DNA from: Ventosimonas gracilis
GTDB taxonomy: Bacteria > Pseudomonadota > Gammaproteobacteria > Pseudomonadales > Pseudomonadaceae
Direction: 5' to 3'
NCBI RefSeq assembly: GCF_001580025.1
Contig: NZ_LSZO01000176.1
Location: 1 to 62,507, forward strand
Length of the DNA stretch: 62,507 nt
Shown: positions 8,603 to 23,800 of the stretch, piece by piece
Layout: every line of letters starts with the position of its first letter
Numbering within the stretch: position 1 is the first letter of the stretch
Made by a program: the position numbers and the translations under genes
The notes under the pieces: generated by a model
Seen by the model: only the letters and a program-made list of their open reading frames with translations
The model's database searches: none
What the model was told of the DNA's origin: nothing

Positions 8603-9352
8603 TTATTCCAGTTGCTCCATGATCTCATCGGCAATTTCCGCGTTATGGTGGACGTTTTGCACGTCGTCCAAGTCCTCCAATGCATCGAGCAGGCGCATGA
8701 CTTTTTGTGCGGTTTCCAGGTCATCAATCGGCGCGGTTACATTGGCGATTTGGGTCACTTCCGCCTCATCCGCTTTAAAACCAGCGGCGCTTAGCGCTTC
8801 ATTGACTTGATGAAAATCGGCAAAGCTGGTCAGCACCATGGCTCTGCCGTCTTCGGCGATTTCTACATCATCGGCTCCTGCTTCCAGTGCGGCTTCCATC
8901 AGCGCGTCTTCGTCCACTGTGTCGGCAAAGCTGATTTGCCCTTTACGTTCAAATAAATAGGCTACCGAACCGTCGGTGCCCAAATTGCCGCCGTATTTGT
9001 TAAAGGCGTGGCGCACGCTGGCGGCGGTACGGTTGCGGTTGTCGGTCATGGCCTCGACCAAAATCGCAACACCAGAGGGCGCGTAGCCTTCGTAGGTCAA
9101 CTCAACCAGATTATCGGCCTCGTTGCTACCCGCGCCGCGAGCAATGGCGCGGTCGATGGTATCGCGCGACATATTGGCCGATAGCGCTTTATCCACGGCA
9201 AGGCGAAGGCGCGGGTTATCCGCAGGAACGGGGCCGCCGTGTCTGGCGGCAATGGTTAGCTCGCGGATAACGGTGGTGAATATTTTGGCTTTTTTAGCAT
9301 CCTGGCGACTTTTGCGATGCTTGATATTGGCCCATTTGGAATGACCGGCCAT
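8603..9352 (-). CDS. yebC: YebC/PmpR-family regulatory protein
   Basis: The protein is 249 residues long, the usual length, and starts with the family hallmark [19 protein letters not shown]. YebC/PmpR/TACO1 proteins are described as transcriptional regulators (PmpR acts on quorum sensing in Pseudomonas), and related members act on translating ribosomes. It lies 29 bases downstream of aspS on the same strand, so the two are probably co-transcribed; ruvC, its common neighbour, is absent here. Confidence 0.93.
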   Translation of the reverse strand: MAGHSKWANIKHRKSRQDAKKAKIFTTVIRELTIAARHGGPVPADNPRLRLAVDKALSANMSRDTIDRAIARGAGSNEADNLVELTYEGYAPSGVAILVEAMTDNRNRTAASVRHAFNKYGGNLGTDGSVAYLFERKGQISFADTVDEDALMEAALEAGADDVEIAEDGRAMVLTSFADFHQVNEALSAAGFKADEAEVTQIANVTAPIDDLETAQKVMRLLDALEDLDDVQNVHHNAEIADEIMEQLE

Positions 9353-9381
9353 AGTGGTTTTCTCCTTAAATGCGTTGATGA

Positions 9382-11157
9382 TTAAGCGGCTTGCGGCTGT
9401 TCACGCAAGCGAATGTGCAGCTCGCGCAGCGCGGTGCTGTCTACCGTACCGGGAGCCTGGGTCATCAGACAGGCGGCGCTTTGCGTTTTCGGGAAGGCAA
9501 TCACCTCGCGGATGGAATCCGCCCCGCTCATCAGCATCACTAATCGATCCAGCCCCAACGCCAGTCCGCCGTGCGGCGGCGCGCCGTATTTAAGTGCATC
9601 GAGCAGAAAGCCGAATTTGGCTTGTTGTTCGTCTTGATCGATACCCAGCACGCTAAACACCGCTTGTTGCATGGCGCGCTGGTGAATGCGGATGGAACCG
9701 CCGCCGAGCTCCAAGCCGTTAAGCACGATATCGTAGGCACGGGACAGCGCTGCCAATGGGTTTTCCGCCAAGGCTTCGGCGCTGCATGAGGGCGCGGTAA
9801 AAGGATGGTGCAATGCCGCTAATCTTCCGTCATCGCCCGCTTCAAACATGGGGAAATCCACCACCCAAAGCGGTGCCCAATCGGCCGTTAGCAGATTGAA
9901 ATCATGGCCGATACGCACGCGCAGCGCACCCAGTGCATCGCAAACCACTTTGGCTTTATCGGCGCCAAAGAACAGAATGTCGCCGTCCTGTGCGCCGCTT
10001 CTTTGCAAAATCGCTTGCAAGCGGTCTTCTGGAATAAATTTAACGATGGGCGACTGCAAACCTTCTGCGCCTTTGGCAAGCTCGTTGACCTTGATCCAGG
10101 CCAAGCCTTTAGCACCAAAGCCGCTGACAAAGCGGGTGTAATCGTCAATCTGGCTGCGCGGCATAGCGGCGCCACCCGGCACGCGCAGCAAAGCAACCCG
10201 CCCGGCCGGGTCGTTGGCGGGACCTGCAAAGACTTTAAATTCCACGGATTGCAGCAAATCGGCAATATCAATCAGCTCCAGCGGGATACGCAAATCCGGC
10301 TTATCCGAACCAAAGCGGCGCATGGCCTCGTTATAAGTCATGCGCGGGAACTCGCCCAGCTCTACTCTCAAGACTTTTTGGAACAGGCGGCGAATCATTT
10401 GCTCGCTTAAGTCCATAATCTCGGCTTCACCTAAAAAGCTGGTTTCAATATCCACTTGGGTGAATTCCGGCTGGCGGTCGGCGCGTAAATCTTCGTCACG
10501 GAAACATTTGGCAATCTGATAATAGCGGTCGATACCTGAGACCATCAAAAGCTGCTTAAACAGTTGCGGCGACTGCGGCAGGGCAAAAAAGCTGCCCGCG
10601 TGGGTGCGACTTGGCACGAGATAATCGCGTGCGCCTTCCGGCGTGGCACGAGTCAAAATCGGCGTTTCTACGTCGAGAAAACCGGTATCGTCCAGATAGC
10701 GGCGCAGTTCTGAGGTAATCCTTGCGCGCAGTTTTAATTTTTCTGCCATTTCTGGACGGCGCAGGTCAAGAAAACGGTAGCGCAGACGGGTTTCTTCGCC
10801 GACTTCGGCATAATCATCCAAGGGGAACGGCGGCGTTTCGGCGGCGTTTAGTACCTCAATAGACAGCCCTAAAACCTCCACTTCACCGCTTTTGATATTG
10901 GGATTAACCGTGCCTTCCGGGCGAATACGCACCTTGCCGTGGATTTTGACCACGTATTCACTGCGCACTTTATCAGCCTGCTCAAACAGCACGGCATTGT
11001 CCGGTTCAAACACCACTTGCGCCAAACCCTCACGGTCACGAATATCGAGAAACAGCACGCGGCTGTGCTCGCGGCGGCGATGTACCCAGCCGCAAAGTGT
11101 AATTTTTTGTCCATCAAGGCTTTTATTCAACTGGCCGCAATAGTGGCTGCGCGTCAT
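9382..11157 (-). CDS. aspS: Aspartate-tRNA ligase
   Basis: This class II aminoacyl-tRNA synthetase charges tRNA-Asp (in some bacteria also tRNA-Asn). The N-terminal anticodon-binding OB-fold ([20 protein letters not shown]) is followed by the class II catalytic core: [12 protein letters not shown], the [18 protein letters not shown] motif-2 region, and [12 protein letters not shown] (motif 3). Starting at the ATG at 11157 gives [11 protein letters not shown] and 591 residues, matching the E. coli enzyme. The frame stays open 17 codons further upstream, but that extension is not family-like. It is divergent from dps and upstream of yebC. Confidence 0.95.
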   Translation of the reverse strand: MTRSHYCGQLNKSLDGQKITLCGWVHRRREHSRVLFLDIRDREGLAQVVFEPDNAVLFEQADKVRSEYVVKIHGKVRIRPEGTVNPNIKSGEVEVLGLSIEVLNAAETPPFPLDDYAEVGEETRLRYRFLDLRRPEMAEKLKLRARITSELRRYLDDTGFLDVETPILTRATPEGARDYLVPSRTHAGSFFALPQSPQLFKQLLMVSGIDRYYQIAKCFRDEDLRADRQPEFTQVDIETSFLGEAEIMDLSEQMIRRLFQKVLRVELGEFPRMTYNEAMRRFGSDKPDLRIPLELIDIADLLQSVEFKVFAGPANDPAGRVALLRVPGGAAMPRSQIDDYTRFVSGFGAKGLAWIKVNELAKGAEGLQSPIVKFIPEDRLQAILQRSGAQDGDILFFGADKAKVVCDALGALRVRIGHDFNLLTADWAPLWVVDFPMFEAGDDGRLAALHHPFTAPSCSAEALAENPLAALSRAYDIVLNGLELGGGSIRIHQRAMQQAVFSVLGIDQDEQQAKFGFLLDALKYGAPPHGGLALGLDRLVMLMSGADSIREVIAFPKTQSAACLMTQAPGTVDSTALRELHIRLREQPQAA

Positions 11158-11266
11158 AATAGGGGTCTCTAACACAAAGGAGGGTGTGCGGCCAAAGCGG
11201 CAACGCATTGCAAAAAGGGCGATTATATAGGCTTAATCCCCTCCCGCAAAAACCAAGGAGTATGTC

Positions 11267-11737
11267 ATGGAAATTAATTTAGGAATCGCTGAAGCGGATC
11301 GCGCTGCCATCGCTGAGGGACTGTCCCGTCTTTTGGCCGATACCTACACGCTGTATCTGAAAACCCACAATTTTCACTGGAACGTCACCGGCCCCATGTT
11401 CAACACACTGCATCTGATGTTTGAAGGGCAGTACAACGAACTCGCGCTCGCCGTGGATGCCATTGCCGAACGCATCCGCGCCTTGGGTTTCCCCGCTCCC
11501 GGCAGTTATAGCGCCTATGCCAAGCTCTCATCGATCAAGGAAGCCGAAGCAGTGCCTGCCGCCAGCGAGATGATTCGCCAACTGGTGCAAGGTCAAGAAG
11601 CGGTGGTGCGCACCGCGCGCAGCTTGTTTCCGCTACTGGATGCGGTCAGTGATGAACCCACCGCTGACCTGTTAACCCAGCGTATGCAAATTCACGAAAA
11701 AACCGCCTGGATGCTGCGCAGCCTGCTGGACGAATAG
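11267..11737 (+). CDS. dps: Dps-family ferritin-like DNA-protection protein
   Basis: At 156 residues it has the standard Dps length. The ferroxidase-site residues sit in [10 protein letters not shown] near residue 38 and in [22 protein letters not shown] near residues 55-75. Dps dodecamers oxidise and store iron using hydrogen peroxide and protect DNA in stress and stationary phase. A good ribosome-binding site (AAGGAG, seven bases before ATG) is present. It shares a 109-base divergent region with aspS. The matching order in P. aeruginosa (PA0962 to PA0964), as I recall it, supports orthology. Confidence 0.9.
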   Translation: MEINLGIAEADRAAIAEGLSRLLADTYTLYLKTHNFHWNVTGPMFNTLHLMFEGQYNELALAVDAIAERIRALGFPAPGSYSAYAKLSSIKEAEAVPAASEMIRQLVQGQEAVVRTARSLFPLLDAVSDEPTADLLTQRMQIHEKTAWMLRSLLDE

Positions 11738-11888
11738 ATCATCCAAGTCGACGGGGCTATGGATTGCCACACATAAAAAATTGATAAATTGCAGGTTTTT
11801 TGGTGAAATTGCCGATTATTTTTGCCTGTTCTTTTGAATGCCTTGCGAACATCTTGGCCTTTTTATCCCCACTTTATGGTTTTATGAC

Positions 11889-12476
11889 ATGTTAAAAATC
11901 GCTCATCTGTTGATTGGCGTGATTGCCCTGCTGTTGTTTGTTGTCTTTACCTTAAGCGGCTCACTGCCTTGGTCTGCACAAACCGATGCGCTGTATTTGG
12001 CGATGTTCGGGCTGATGAACCTTTTGATTGCGCCTTTTTTGCCGAATTGGCACCGTGGTGCTCGCGGATTGTTCCAGCGCATTGCCTGCTCGCTGCTGCT
12101 GTTTGCCGGTGCCTTGCAAGGTTTGACGGTCGTGTTGAAAGAGCCGCAACTGTTGGGTCAACCGGTGGTGCTGTTTAGCCTTTTGGCGGCTTTTTTCGGC
12201 GTGCTGCTGCACCTGATGGCAAACTTAAAGCTGCTTAAACGCAGGCGTGCCGGTAGCCGTACTTCGACTGAGCGCGAAGTCGGTACGGTGAAATGGTTTA
12301 ACACCACCAAGGGCTTTGGCTTTATCTCGCGCTCCGATGGTGATGATGTATTTGTGCACTTTCGTGCCATTCGTGGCGAAGGGCACCGTGCTTTGCAGGA
12401 AGGCCAGCGCGTAGAGTTCTCGGTTACGCAACACTACAAAGGCTTGCAGGCTGAGGATGTGATCGAGGTTGGATAA
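11889..12476 (+). CDS. Membrane-anchored cold-shock-domain protein
   Basis: From the ATG at 11889 the protein has 195 residues. Residues 1-115 contain about four hydrophobic segments, and the basic stretch [11 protein letters not shown] follows. Residues 130-195 are a complete cold-shock domain with RNP1 (KGFGFI) and RNP2 (VFVHF), starting VGTVKWFN. The fused arrangement would place a single-strand nucleic-acid-binding domain on the cytoplasmic face of the membrane. PA0961 of Pseudomonas has, to my recollection, a comparable position. A longer frame opens at 11838 but begins with a poor leader. Its 3' end overlaps the convergent HIT gene by 43 bases. Confidence 0.8.
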   Translation: MLKIAHLLIGVIALLLFVVFTLSGSLPWSAQTDALYLAMFGLMNLLIAPFLPNWHRGARGLFQRIACSLLLFAGALQGLTVVLKEPQLLGQPVVLFSLLAAFFGVLLHLMANLKLLKRRRAGSRTSTEREVGTVKWFNTTKGFGFISRSDGDDVFVHFRAIRGEGHRALQEGQRVEFSVTQHYKGLQAEDVIEVG

Positions 12477-12892
12477 AAATCCAGACGTCCTCCAGCAAGC
12501 GCAAGCCCAAGACGCGTACGAATGGCTTCAATCTGCTGTGGCGAGTAGGCTTCGGGGGTGAAACGCCCCCAAACCGGCGCAGGCCAAGCCGCGTCGCTGC
12601 GTTTTCGTGCAATCACATGCACATGCAGTTGCGCGACTTGGTTGCCGAGCGCGGCGATATTGATTTTGTCCGCGGCGAAACTGTCTTTTAGCGTTTCAGC
12701 AAGGCGGGTTGTTTCTTGCCAAAGCTGCGCTTGGTCTTCTTGTGACAATTGAAAGACTTCCGTCACCGCATTACGCCTTGGCACTAAAATAAACCAAGGG
12801 TAACGCGCCTCATTCATCAGCAGCAGTTGGCACAGGGGAAAATCGCCAAGCGGCAAGCAATCGGCTGCCAAACGCGGGTCAAGACGGAACAT
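12434..12892 (-). CDS. HIT-family nucleotide hydrolase or transferase
   Basis: The 152-residue histidine-triad protein has the motif QLHVHVIAR (HxHxH-type, with HVHV seen) near residue 95 and the preceding LVPRRNAV segment. HIT proteins hydrolyse or transfer nucleotides such as AMP-lysine or dinucleoside polyphosphates; the physiological substrate is unknown. The ATG at 12892 is preceded by GGAGG at an ideal distance and is preferred over the ATG four codons upstream. The C-terminal tail is encoded antisense to the end of the cold-shock gene. Confidence 0.85.
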   Translation of the reverse strand: MFRLDPRLAADCLPLGDFPLCQLLLMNEARYPWFILVPRRNAVTEVFQLSQEDQAQLWQETTRLAETLKDSFAADKINIAALGNQVAQLHVHVIARKRSDAAWPAPVWGRFTPEAYSPQQIEAIRTRLGLALAGGRLDFYPTSITSSACKPL

Positions 12893-12949
12893 AACAACCT
12901 CCATACAGTGCGAAGTGGAGCCATTATGCGCCTCTCTTGCCCTAACTGC

Positions 12950-13987
12950 TTATATCGCTTGAGCGGCAGGCACAATAATTAAACCGGCGCGTTGGCCATT
13001 TTGTACTTTGGCATTGGGGAAGATAATGCGTGCGTTGGCTTCATCGACTTGCCAGCGCATATCGCCGTCTTCGGCAAGCAGGCTGTATTGCTTAAGTGGG
13101 CTGAAATTTTCGATGTTATCGCTAAGGTGCAGACGAAAATGATCACTTTGTTTAATAATTTCACGCGAGACGGTAAAAAGCTGCAAGCCGTCTAAAAAAG
13201 CGTCAGGCGGATGACTTTCATCGCCTTCAATTAAGCGCTCAATAACCGATTGCAGTTTTTGTAAATTGATCTCTTGGTTTTGCCCGAAGGGGCGGGCTTT
13301 GCCCAATTCCAAGGTGATGGCTTCAACGCCCAACTGTGCATAGCTATAGGCGGTAAAGGTGGTTGCCGGACGGTTTTGTAGCAATACCGCACTGATACCG
13401 GCGGATTGTAGTCGTTTAAGTTCGGCCCTGCTGTGCAAGCGATTTTCGGCAAAAGGATAAAGCGCAAATTGCTCGATTTTTGAACCGCGAATAGCCGTGT
13501 GCAAATCATAATGCAGGGATTTTTTAAGGTTTGCGCCACGAAAAAAATCAGCGGCAAATCGCTCCAAACTAGCCGCTCGTTTGGCTTCAAAACCCTGGCT
13601 GTCTTTATGGCGCCCATTAAACAGACGGTTTAAATCCTGCTCGATATAACGCACGCCTTGGCGCATGGCTTGCGGGTTGCCAAAAACTACCAGCAAACGG
13701 CAACGCAGCCTAAGCTCGCCCATTAAGATGCGTTTAAGCAGTTGATCGAGCAATTCAACGGGCGCGGTTTCATTACCGTGGATACCGGCGGACAGCAGCA
13801 AACTAAGGCCTCGATCATCGCCTGGTGCGGGAGAAAGTTGCAATACACCTTCGCCCAGCCAGTGCAGGCGGATAGCGTTAATAGCCGTCTGCATAGCCTT
13901 TAAATCATCGGCGGGTTCTGCCTCATTGCCATAAACTGGCGCGATACCTTGCAGCGTTAACTGCAATAAATCTGCGAGCTTGCTCAT
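12950..13987 (-). CDS. astE: Succinylglutamate desuccinylase
   Basis: This is the last enzyme of the AST pathway; it splits N-succinylglutamate into succinate and glutamate. It is a zinc-dependent M14-like hydrolase: the metal ligands lie in GIHGNETAP (near residue 70) and in the downstream [11 protein letters not shown]. The length is 345 residues (the E. coli enzyme is about 322). It follows astB by 9 bases and is the terminal gene of the operon. Confidence 0.92.
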   Translation of the reverse strand: MSKLADLLQLTLQGIAPVYGNEAEPADDLKAMQTAINAIRLHWLGEGVLQLSPAPGDDRGLSLLLSAGIHGNETAPVELLDQLLKRILMGELRLRCRLLVVFGNPQAMRQGVRYIEQDLNRLFNGRHKDSQGFEAKRAASLERFAADFFRGANLKKSLHYDLHTAIRGSKIEQFALYPFAENRLHSRAELKRLQSAGISAVLLQNRPATTFTAYSYAQLGVEAITLELGKARPFGQNQEINLQKLQSVIERLIEGDESHPPDAFLDGLQLFTVSREIIKQSDHFRLHLSDNIENFSPLKQYSLLAEDGDMRWQVDEANARIIFPNAKVQNGQRAGLIIVPAAQAI

Positions 13988-13996
13988 GCTCTACCC

Positions 13997-15342
13997 TTAA
14001 TCCAATTGAAACGGATAAACCGAAGCCAACTGCAATAGTTGGCTGAGTTCATCCAGAGCCGTGCGGCATTCAATCAGCAATTGCGGATCGGCTAAATCGG
14101 CAAAAGTTAAACGGTCGCGGTAATGTTTATTGACCCAAGCGCTAAGTTTTTGATAAAGCGCTTCATTTAAAAGCACCGCCGGATTAACAGCGATAAGTTG
14201 GTTTTGCGTTAAAGCCACGCGAAGACGCAAGCAAGCAGGGCCACCACCATTTTGCATGCTTTGTTTAAGGTCAAAGAATTTAACTTCAGCAATCGCGCCA
14301 TTAGTTTCCAGTAAAGCCGATAGATACTGTGCGACACGAGGGTTTTGTTGACATTCTTCGGGCACAACCAACAACGTACGGCCATCTAGACGGGTTAATA
14401 GTTGGCTATTGAATAAATAAGAAGAAACGGCATCGGCCACACTCACCGCCTCTGTGGGTACGCAAAGCGGTTGCAATTTCCCGCCGCTTTGGCTGAGTTT
14501 TTCGGCAAGTTCAGCCAGCACTTTTTCGGTGTCTAAAAAAGCCTCTTGGTGATAAAACAAAACTTCACCATTAGCCACGGCGATGACATCGTTATGAAAG
14601 ACGCCCTGGTCAATCACTGCCGGGTTTTGCTGCGCGTAGACGACCCGGTTTTCTGCTAAACCATGCAGGCGAACAATCGCCTCGCAGGCTTCCAGCGTTT
14701 GCCGCGCCGGATAACGGCAAGGCTGTGGGCAGCTTGCGTCAAAGGCGCGGCGTCCGTAGACAAAGAGTTCCACGCCCGGCAGGCCGTAGTCTTTGCACAG
14801 GCGGTTGTGATTGGCCGCACCTTCATCAGCAAAGTGCAAAACGGACGGCAGCGCCCGGTGGTGGGCAAACTGCGTTTCGTTTTGAAAAATCGCTTTAAGC
14901 AGGCGGCTGGTGGTTTCGTGCTCCAGTGCGCGGTGAAAATGGCTATTTAAGTTGGCGGCGGTGAAGTGCACGCGGCCATCAATAGTGTCTGGCCCGGGAC
15001 TTACGGTCGCGGCATTGGCCGTCCACATGCTGGCGGCAGAACTGACCGCTGCCAGCACTTTGGGCGCTTGTTTGGCGGCTTGCTCAATCACCCTACGGTC
15101 ACTGCCGCTAAAACCCAAACGGCGCAAAGTGGCGACCGATGGACGCTCTTGTGGAGCCAATACGCCTTGCACAAAGCCTAAATCGTGCAGCGCCTTCATT
15201 TTGGCCAGCCCTTGCAGCGCGCTAACGCGAGGATTGGCGATTTGTTCTTTATTGCTTTGCGAGGCGACATTGCCAAAAGCAAGGCCGCTGTAGTTGTGGG
15301 TAGGGCCTACCAAACCATCCAGATTAAGTTCTACCGACGGCA

Positions 15343-15343
<1 letters not shown>
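13997..15343 (-). CDS. astB: N-succinylarginine dihydrolase
   Basis: It converts N-succinylarginine to N-succinylornithine, CO2 and two ammonia. Starting at ATG 15343 gives [20 protein letters not shown] and 448 residues, the family size; the ATG overlaps the astD stop as ATGA. An upstream open extension (to 15439) reads antisense-like sequence within astD and is not used. The catalytic Cys lies in [12 protein letters not shown] near the C-terminus, and the conserved [18 protein letters not shown] segment is present. Confidence 0.95.
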
Positions 15344-17849
<2,506 letters not shown>

Positions 17850-17864
17850 GGTTTACATCCTTTA

Positions 17865-18878
17865 TTAGAGCTCTACGGCACGCAGTGGGTCGCCCTCGTT
17901 AATGGCGAGCATCTGCAGGGCTTGTGGCGGCAGCAGCAAAGCGCCCGCTTCAGGCGCGGTTTCTACGCACAGGGCGCGAAAGTCGCGCAATTTGCCATTG
18001 CAGACCAGATAGGGTTTGGCCGCTGCGGGTGCTGCGCTGTTTTTCGCTAAAAAGCGCTGACTTTGCGCCATTGAACGAATGGCCGTGGTGCGCGCAAGCA
18101 GACAGGGACCTGCGGTAAACGGGTCGATATAACGCTCGGTTTCAAAACCTTCGCGGCTCAAAATATCAAAAGAAAGCTGCGCCCCTGGATGCACTTCGCC
18201 TATGGCCGCTTGCGCTTCATCCGGCAAAAGCGGCACGTAGAGCGGATAGTGCGGCATCAGTTCGGCCAAAAAGGTGCGGTTTTGTCTAGCACACAGCCGT
18301 TCGGCTTCTGCATAACTCGTATCAAAGAAATGACGCCCAACCGCCTCCCAAAACGGCGAACGGCCTTGCTCATCACTAAACCCGACGATTTCGGCCACCA
18401 GCGTATCGGCAAAACGTTCCGGGAAACTGGCGGCAAACAGCAGGCGCACGCGGGAAATGAGTTCAGCCTGCGCCGTTTGTGCAAGCGAGGGGTCGATATA
18501 AAAACTGGCCAGCAGGCTGCTGCCGGATAAGTCGTGACAGAGCGAGAGCACATGAATGCGATTTGATATCGACAGCGCCCGTGAGGCGTGGACAAAGGTT
18601 TCGTTGCGAAAGTTGTAAAACGGCTCACCCGCACCTGCCGTTGCGACTATCGCCGAACAACCGAAAAGCCGCTGGTTTGTGCTGTCTTCAAGAACAAAAA
18701 AATAGCTCTCTTCACCGGCAAAGCCTACTTCGGCGGCAAAGGCGGCTTCGGAATCGGCAATTTTTTTGGCGAGCGGCTCGCCGTCATCCGGCAGCGAGGT
18801 CACGCCCACCAAGCTGCCCGCAGCCAGCCTCTTGACTTCGGGCAAATCAGAAAGCCGCGCCGGGCGTACGTACAACAT
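17865..18878 (-). CDS. aruF: Arginine/ornithine N-succinyltransferase, alpha-type subunit
   Basis: This 337-residue AstA-family protein is paralogous to the next gene and would form the heteromeric succinyltransferase with it. Diagnostic stretches are MLYVRPARLSDLPEVKRLA, VGFSDEQGRSPFWEAVGRHFF and YIDPFTAGPCLLARTTAIR. It lies 5 bases downstream of aruC. The GFSDEQGxSPFWExxGRHFF block is strongly shared with aruG (there GVSDENGLSPFWESLG), confirming the duplication. Confidence 0.92.
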   Translation of the reverse strand: MLYVRPARLSDLPEVKRLAAGSLVGVTSLPDDGEPLAKKIADSEAAFAAEVGFAGEESYFFVLEDSTNQRLFGCSAIVATAGAGEPFYNFRNETFVHASRALSISNRIHVLSLCHDLSGSSLLASFYIDPSLAQTAQAELISRVRLLFAASFPERFADTLVAEIVGFSDEQGRSPFWEAVGRHFFDTSYAEAERLCARQNRTFLAELMPHYPLYVPLLPDEAQAAIGEVHPGAQLSFDILSREGFETERYIDPFTAGPCLLARTTAIRSMAQSQRFLAKNSAAPAAAKPYLVCNGKLRDFRALCVETAPEAGALLLPPQALQMLAINEGDPLRAVEL

Positions 18879-18883
18879 GATGG

Positions 18884-20185
<1,302 letters not shown>

Positions 20186-20299
20186 TTACAGCGCAGCCTA
20201 CTGCACGTCCCACTAAAGCGCATCATCAGTGCAATAGAAATTGGCAGGAACAGTGGATTGACCCGCTTAACGCCAATCCCTATACTTCGCGCCCATCGT

Positions 20300-20385
20300 G
20301 CCTCGGTGGCGGAATCGGTAGACGCGGCGGATTCAAAATCCGTTTCCGATAAGGAGTGGGAGTTCGAGTCTCCCCCGAGGCACCA
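20300..20385 (+). tRNA. tRNA-Leu, anticodon CAA
   Basis: The acceptor arms GCCTCGG (20300-20306) and CCGAGGC (20375-20381) pair perfectly, with discriminator A and an encoded CCA. The anticodon loop reads TTCAAAA, giving CAA (codon UUG). A long variable arm (TTTCCGATAAGGAGTGGG region) and GTTCGAGTC in the T loop are class II tRNA-Leu features. Confidence 0.95.
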
Positions 20386-20878
20386 AAATAGATTACAAAA
20401 TAAATAACTTAAAGAATTTATTAGGCGCTTTTTGGGCTTACTCAATTTCCCCTGCACTGATTAAGCGTTACTTACCCAATCGCGCGGCTTCACAGGACAG
20501 TCTGGCTATTCGTCTTTGCTCAGCTTGTGCAAGCAAGTTGGCAAGCACGGCGGTGCGGGCGCGTTCTGCTTTGCAGTTTGCGGCAGTGGGGGGCGATGGG
20601 CGTATTGCTGGACGAGGTGGTGCAGGCGGTTATCAAAAGCAGCGTGTTCAGCACCAAGGTCTTTCCCGTTTCAAACGCGAGCCACGCTGCTGCTCAAAAT
20701 TTCGCCAGACCCAGCGCAGCATGCAGCCAATCGGTACAACCTTGGCAAATGCACAGGTGACGTATGGCGAGATTTTGAGCGCAGCCCGAAGCGACGGGAT
20801 AGATTTTTGAATACTGTTTCCGTTTAGCTAAAGCCTAAATCTGCCACAATCGCGCCCCGCAAAATCTGCTGTGTTCCG
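20386..20878. other. Intergenic region between tRNA-Leu and hrpA, repeat-rich
   Basis: Nearly 500 bases without a gene I can support. It contains copy B of the dispersed repeat and an associated inverted copy. A short frame at 20527-20760 runs through the repeat and looks non-genic. The first part (20400-20640) shows no recognisable feature. Confidence 0.6.
20659..20798 (-). repeat. Dispersed repeat, copy B, with long inverted-repeat arms
   Basis: The reverse complement of 20659-20742 matches window positions 1-86 at roughly 90 percent. In addition, 20685-20707 (CGCTGCTGCTCAAAATTTCG then CCA) and 20765-20785 (TGGCGAGATTTTGAGCGCAG then C) are inverted copies of each other separated by about 57 bases, so the element can fold into a long stem-loop. 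The right arm continues as CCCGAAGCGACGGG, nearly identical to copy C at 62135-62172. Confidence 0.75.
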
Positions 20879-23800
20879 ATGACCTATTTTGAACAACTCT
20901 CACAAACCCGTCTGCTTGACCGCCCGAAACTAACCCTTGAGCTTGAGCGTTTAAAGCGCAAGGCAGGTGGCGAGCAGTGGGCGTGCTGGCAACAGCGCTG
21001 TGCGGCTTCAATGGCGCTGGTTGAGCAAAGGCGTGCCAGTGTGCCAAAGCTTGACTATGACGAGGCGCTGCCGATTGCGGCGAAGCGCCAGGCGATAAAA
21101 GAGGCGCTGCTTAAGCATCAGGTGCTGATTATTGGCGGCGAGACGGGATCGGGAAAAACCACGCAATTGCCGAAAATCTGCCTTGAAGCGGGCCTCGGTT
21201 GCTATGGCTTGATTGGTCACACGCAGCCGCGCCGTTTGGCTGCGCGTAGCGTGGCGGCAAGGATTAGTGAAGAAATTGGCGGCAATGAGTTGGTCGGCTA
21301 TCAAGTGCGTTTTGAGGATAAAACCTCGCCGAATGCGCTCATCAAGCTGATGACCGACGGCATTTTGCTTGCCGAAATCCAGCAAGACCCGGACCTTTTA
21401 AATTATGAGTGCATCATTGTCGATGAGGCGCATGAACGCTCGCTGAATATCGATTTTCTGCTGGGCTATCTGAAAACCCTGCTGGCGCGGCGCTCCAATC
21501 TCAAGCTGATTATCACTTCGGCGACTTTGGAACTGGAGCGCTTTAGCCAGCATTTTGCCGCTGCGCCGATTATTGAAGTCTCTGGCCGCAGTTATCCGGT
21601 AGACACCTGGTATCGCCCGCTGCTTGCTGAACAGGATGAAGGCGGCGAGCGTTTGTCTGACGAGCGTGATACGGCGCAGGCGATATTGGCCGCACTGGAT
21701 GAACTGTCCGCCTTTGAGCGCGGTAGTGGTAAGCGTCCGGGCGATGTGCTGGTATTTTTGCCGGGCGAGCGGGAAATCCGCGAAGTGGCCGCCGTATTGC
21801 GCCGTGCCGATTTGCGTTTTTGTCACATTCTGCCGCTGTACGCCAGGTTAAGCGCGGGCGAGCAGCAGAAGATTTTTGCGCAAGCGGCGGGGCGCAAAAT
21901 TGTGCTTTCGACCAATGTGGCGGAAACCTCGCTGACCGTACCCGGCATTCGCTATGTGATAGACGCAGGTAGCGCCCGTATCAGCCGCTACAGCTACCGG
22001 CGCAAGGTGCAAAGGCTGCCGATTGAGGCCATCTCGCAGGCGAGCGCCAATCAGCGCAAAGGTCGCTGCGGGCGTACTGAACCTGGCATTTGCGTGCGCC
22101 TTTACAGCGAGGCGGATTTTCTTGCCCGACCCGAATTTACCGAGCCGCAGATTTTGCGTACCCATCTGGGCGCGGTCATCCTGCAAATGCTGCATTTGCG
22201 CTTGGGTGATGTGCAGGCCTTTCCCTTTATCGACAAGCCCGATGGCAAGGCCATCCGCGATGGTTTCAAACTGCTTGAGATGCTGGGCGCGGTCAATGAT
22301 GATGAGCGTTTAACGCCTTTGGGCAGGCAGCTTGCCCGTCTGCCGATTGACCCCAGAATTGGCCGCATGGTACTGCAAGGAGCCCGTTTGGGCAGCTTGG
22401 ACGACGTGCTGATTGTGGCGAGTGCGCTTTCCGTGCAAGACGCAAGATTACGTCCGCCCGAAAGCACGCAAGCGGCAGACCAGGCGCAAGCTAAGTGGAA
22501 GGACAAGGATTCGGATTTTGCCAGCCTGATTAACCTCTGGCGTGACTATGAGCAGCAGCGCCAAGATTTAGGCAGTAGTGCGCTGCGCACCTGGTGCAAA
22601 AAGCACTTTTTAAGTGAACTGCGACTGCGCGAATGGCGCGATGCGCACCGCCAACTGCGCTTGCTTGCCCGCGAACTTAAGTTGGCCAATGATCCCATGT
22701 TAGGCGCGGATCACTACGCCCGTCTGCATCAGGCGATTTTAAGCGGCCTGCTCGACCAAATTGGGCAAAAATCCCCGGATAACAAGGACAAAGGCGATTA
22801 TTTGGGCGCACGCGGCTTGCGCTTTTGGCTGCATCCTTCAAGCAGCCTTTCGCGTAAAAAGCCCGATTGGCTGATGAGCGCAGAACTGACCGAAACCAGC
22901 CGCCTCTACGCCCGTCTGCTGGCACGTATCGACCCCGCTTGGCTGGAAGCGCTGGCCGCGCCGTTGATCAAGCGCAGTTACAACGAGCCGCATTGGGAGA
23001 AAAAACGCGGGCAACTGGTCGCCTATGAACAACTCTCCCTGTTTGGGCTGATTATCGTGCCACGTCGCGCCGTGCATTACGGACCGATGGAACCTGCATT
23101 GGCGCGTGAACTGCTGATTCGTCAAGGCTTGGTAGAAGGCGAGATAAACAGTCGCGCGCGCTGCCTTAGCGCCAATCGGGAGCTGCTTAAGCGCTTGGAT
23201 GTGCTGGAAGCCAAAGCGCGGCGGCGCGATATTTTGGTCGATGACGAGCAGCTTTTCGCCTTCTACGACGCGCGGCTGCCGCAGGACATTATCCAGGCGG
23301 CGAGTTTTGAGCGCTGGTACAAAAAGCAAAGCCAAATCGAGCCGGATCTACTGATCATGCGCGAGGCCGATTTACTGCAAGAAGCGGCCAGCATCGTCAG
23401 CGCCGCACACTATCCCGACGAATTAACCCTTGGCGCATTAAAACTGCCACTTTCTTATCAGTTTGAGCCGGGGCATCCACGCGACGGCGTGACCCTGCGC
23501 GTGCCTGCTCCGTTGCTACGCCAGTTGCCCGCCGAACGTTTGCACTGGCTGGTGCCGGGTCTTTTGCAAAACAAGTGCCTTGCGTTAGTGCGAGCCCTGC
23601 CCAAGGCGCTGCGTAAAAACTTTGTCCCCGCGCCGGATTTTGTTCGCGCCGCGCTGCAATCGATGAGCTTTGCCGAAGGTTGCTTAACCGCCGCCTTAGG
23701 TAGGGAGCTACAGCGGATGACGGGCGTTGCTGTGCCGCCAGAGACTTGGCAAACAGCAGAAGCGGTGCTTGAAAACCATCTTTTATTTAATATCGAAGTG

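Noticed and set aside
13181-13193. Possible Neisseria-type DNA uptake sequence (GCCGTCTGAA)
   Set aside because: Only a partial match (AAGCCGTCTAA) was noticed once; no enrichment was seen.
20527-20760. A 77-codon plus-strand frame (containing MGVLLDEVVQAVIKSS) before hrpA
   Set aside because: It runs into the dispersed repeat, lacks a ribosome-binding site and is not similar to anything I know.
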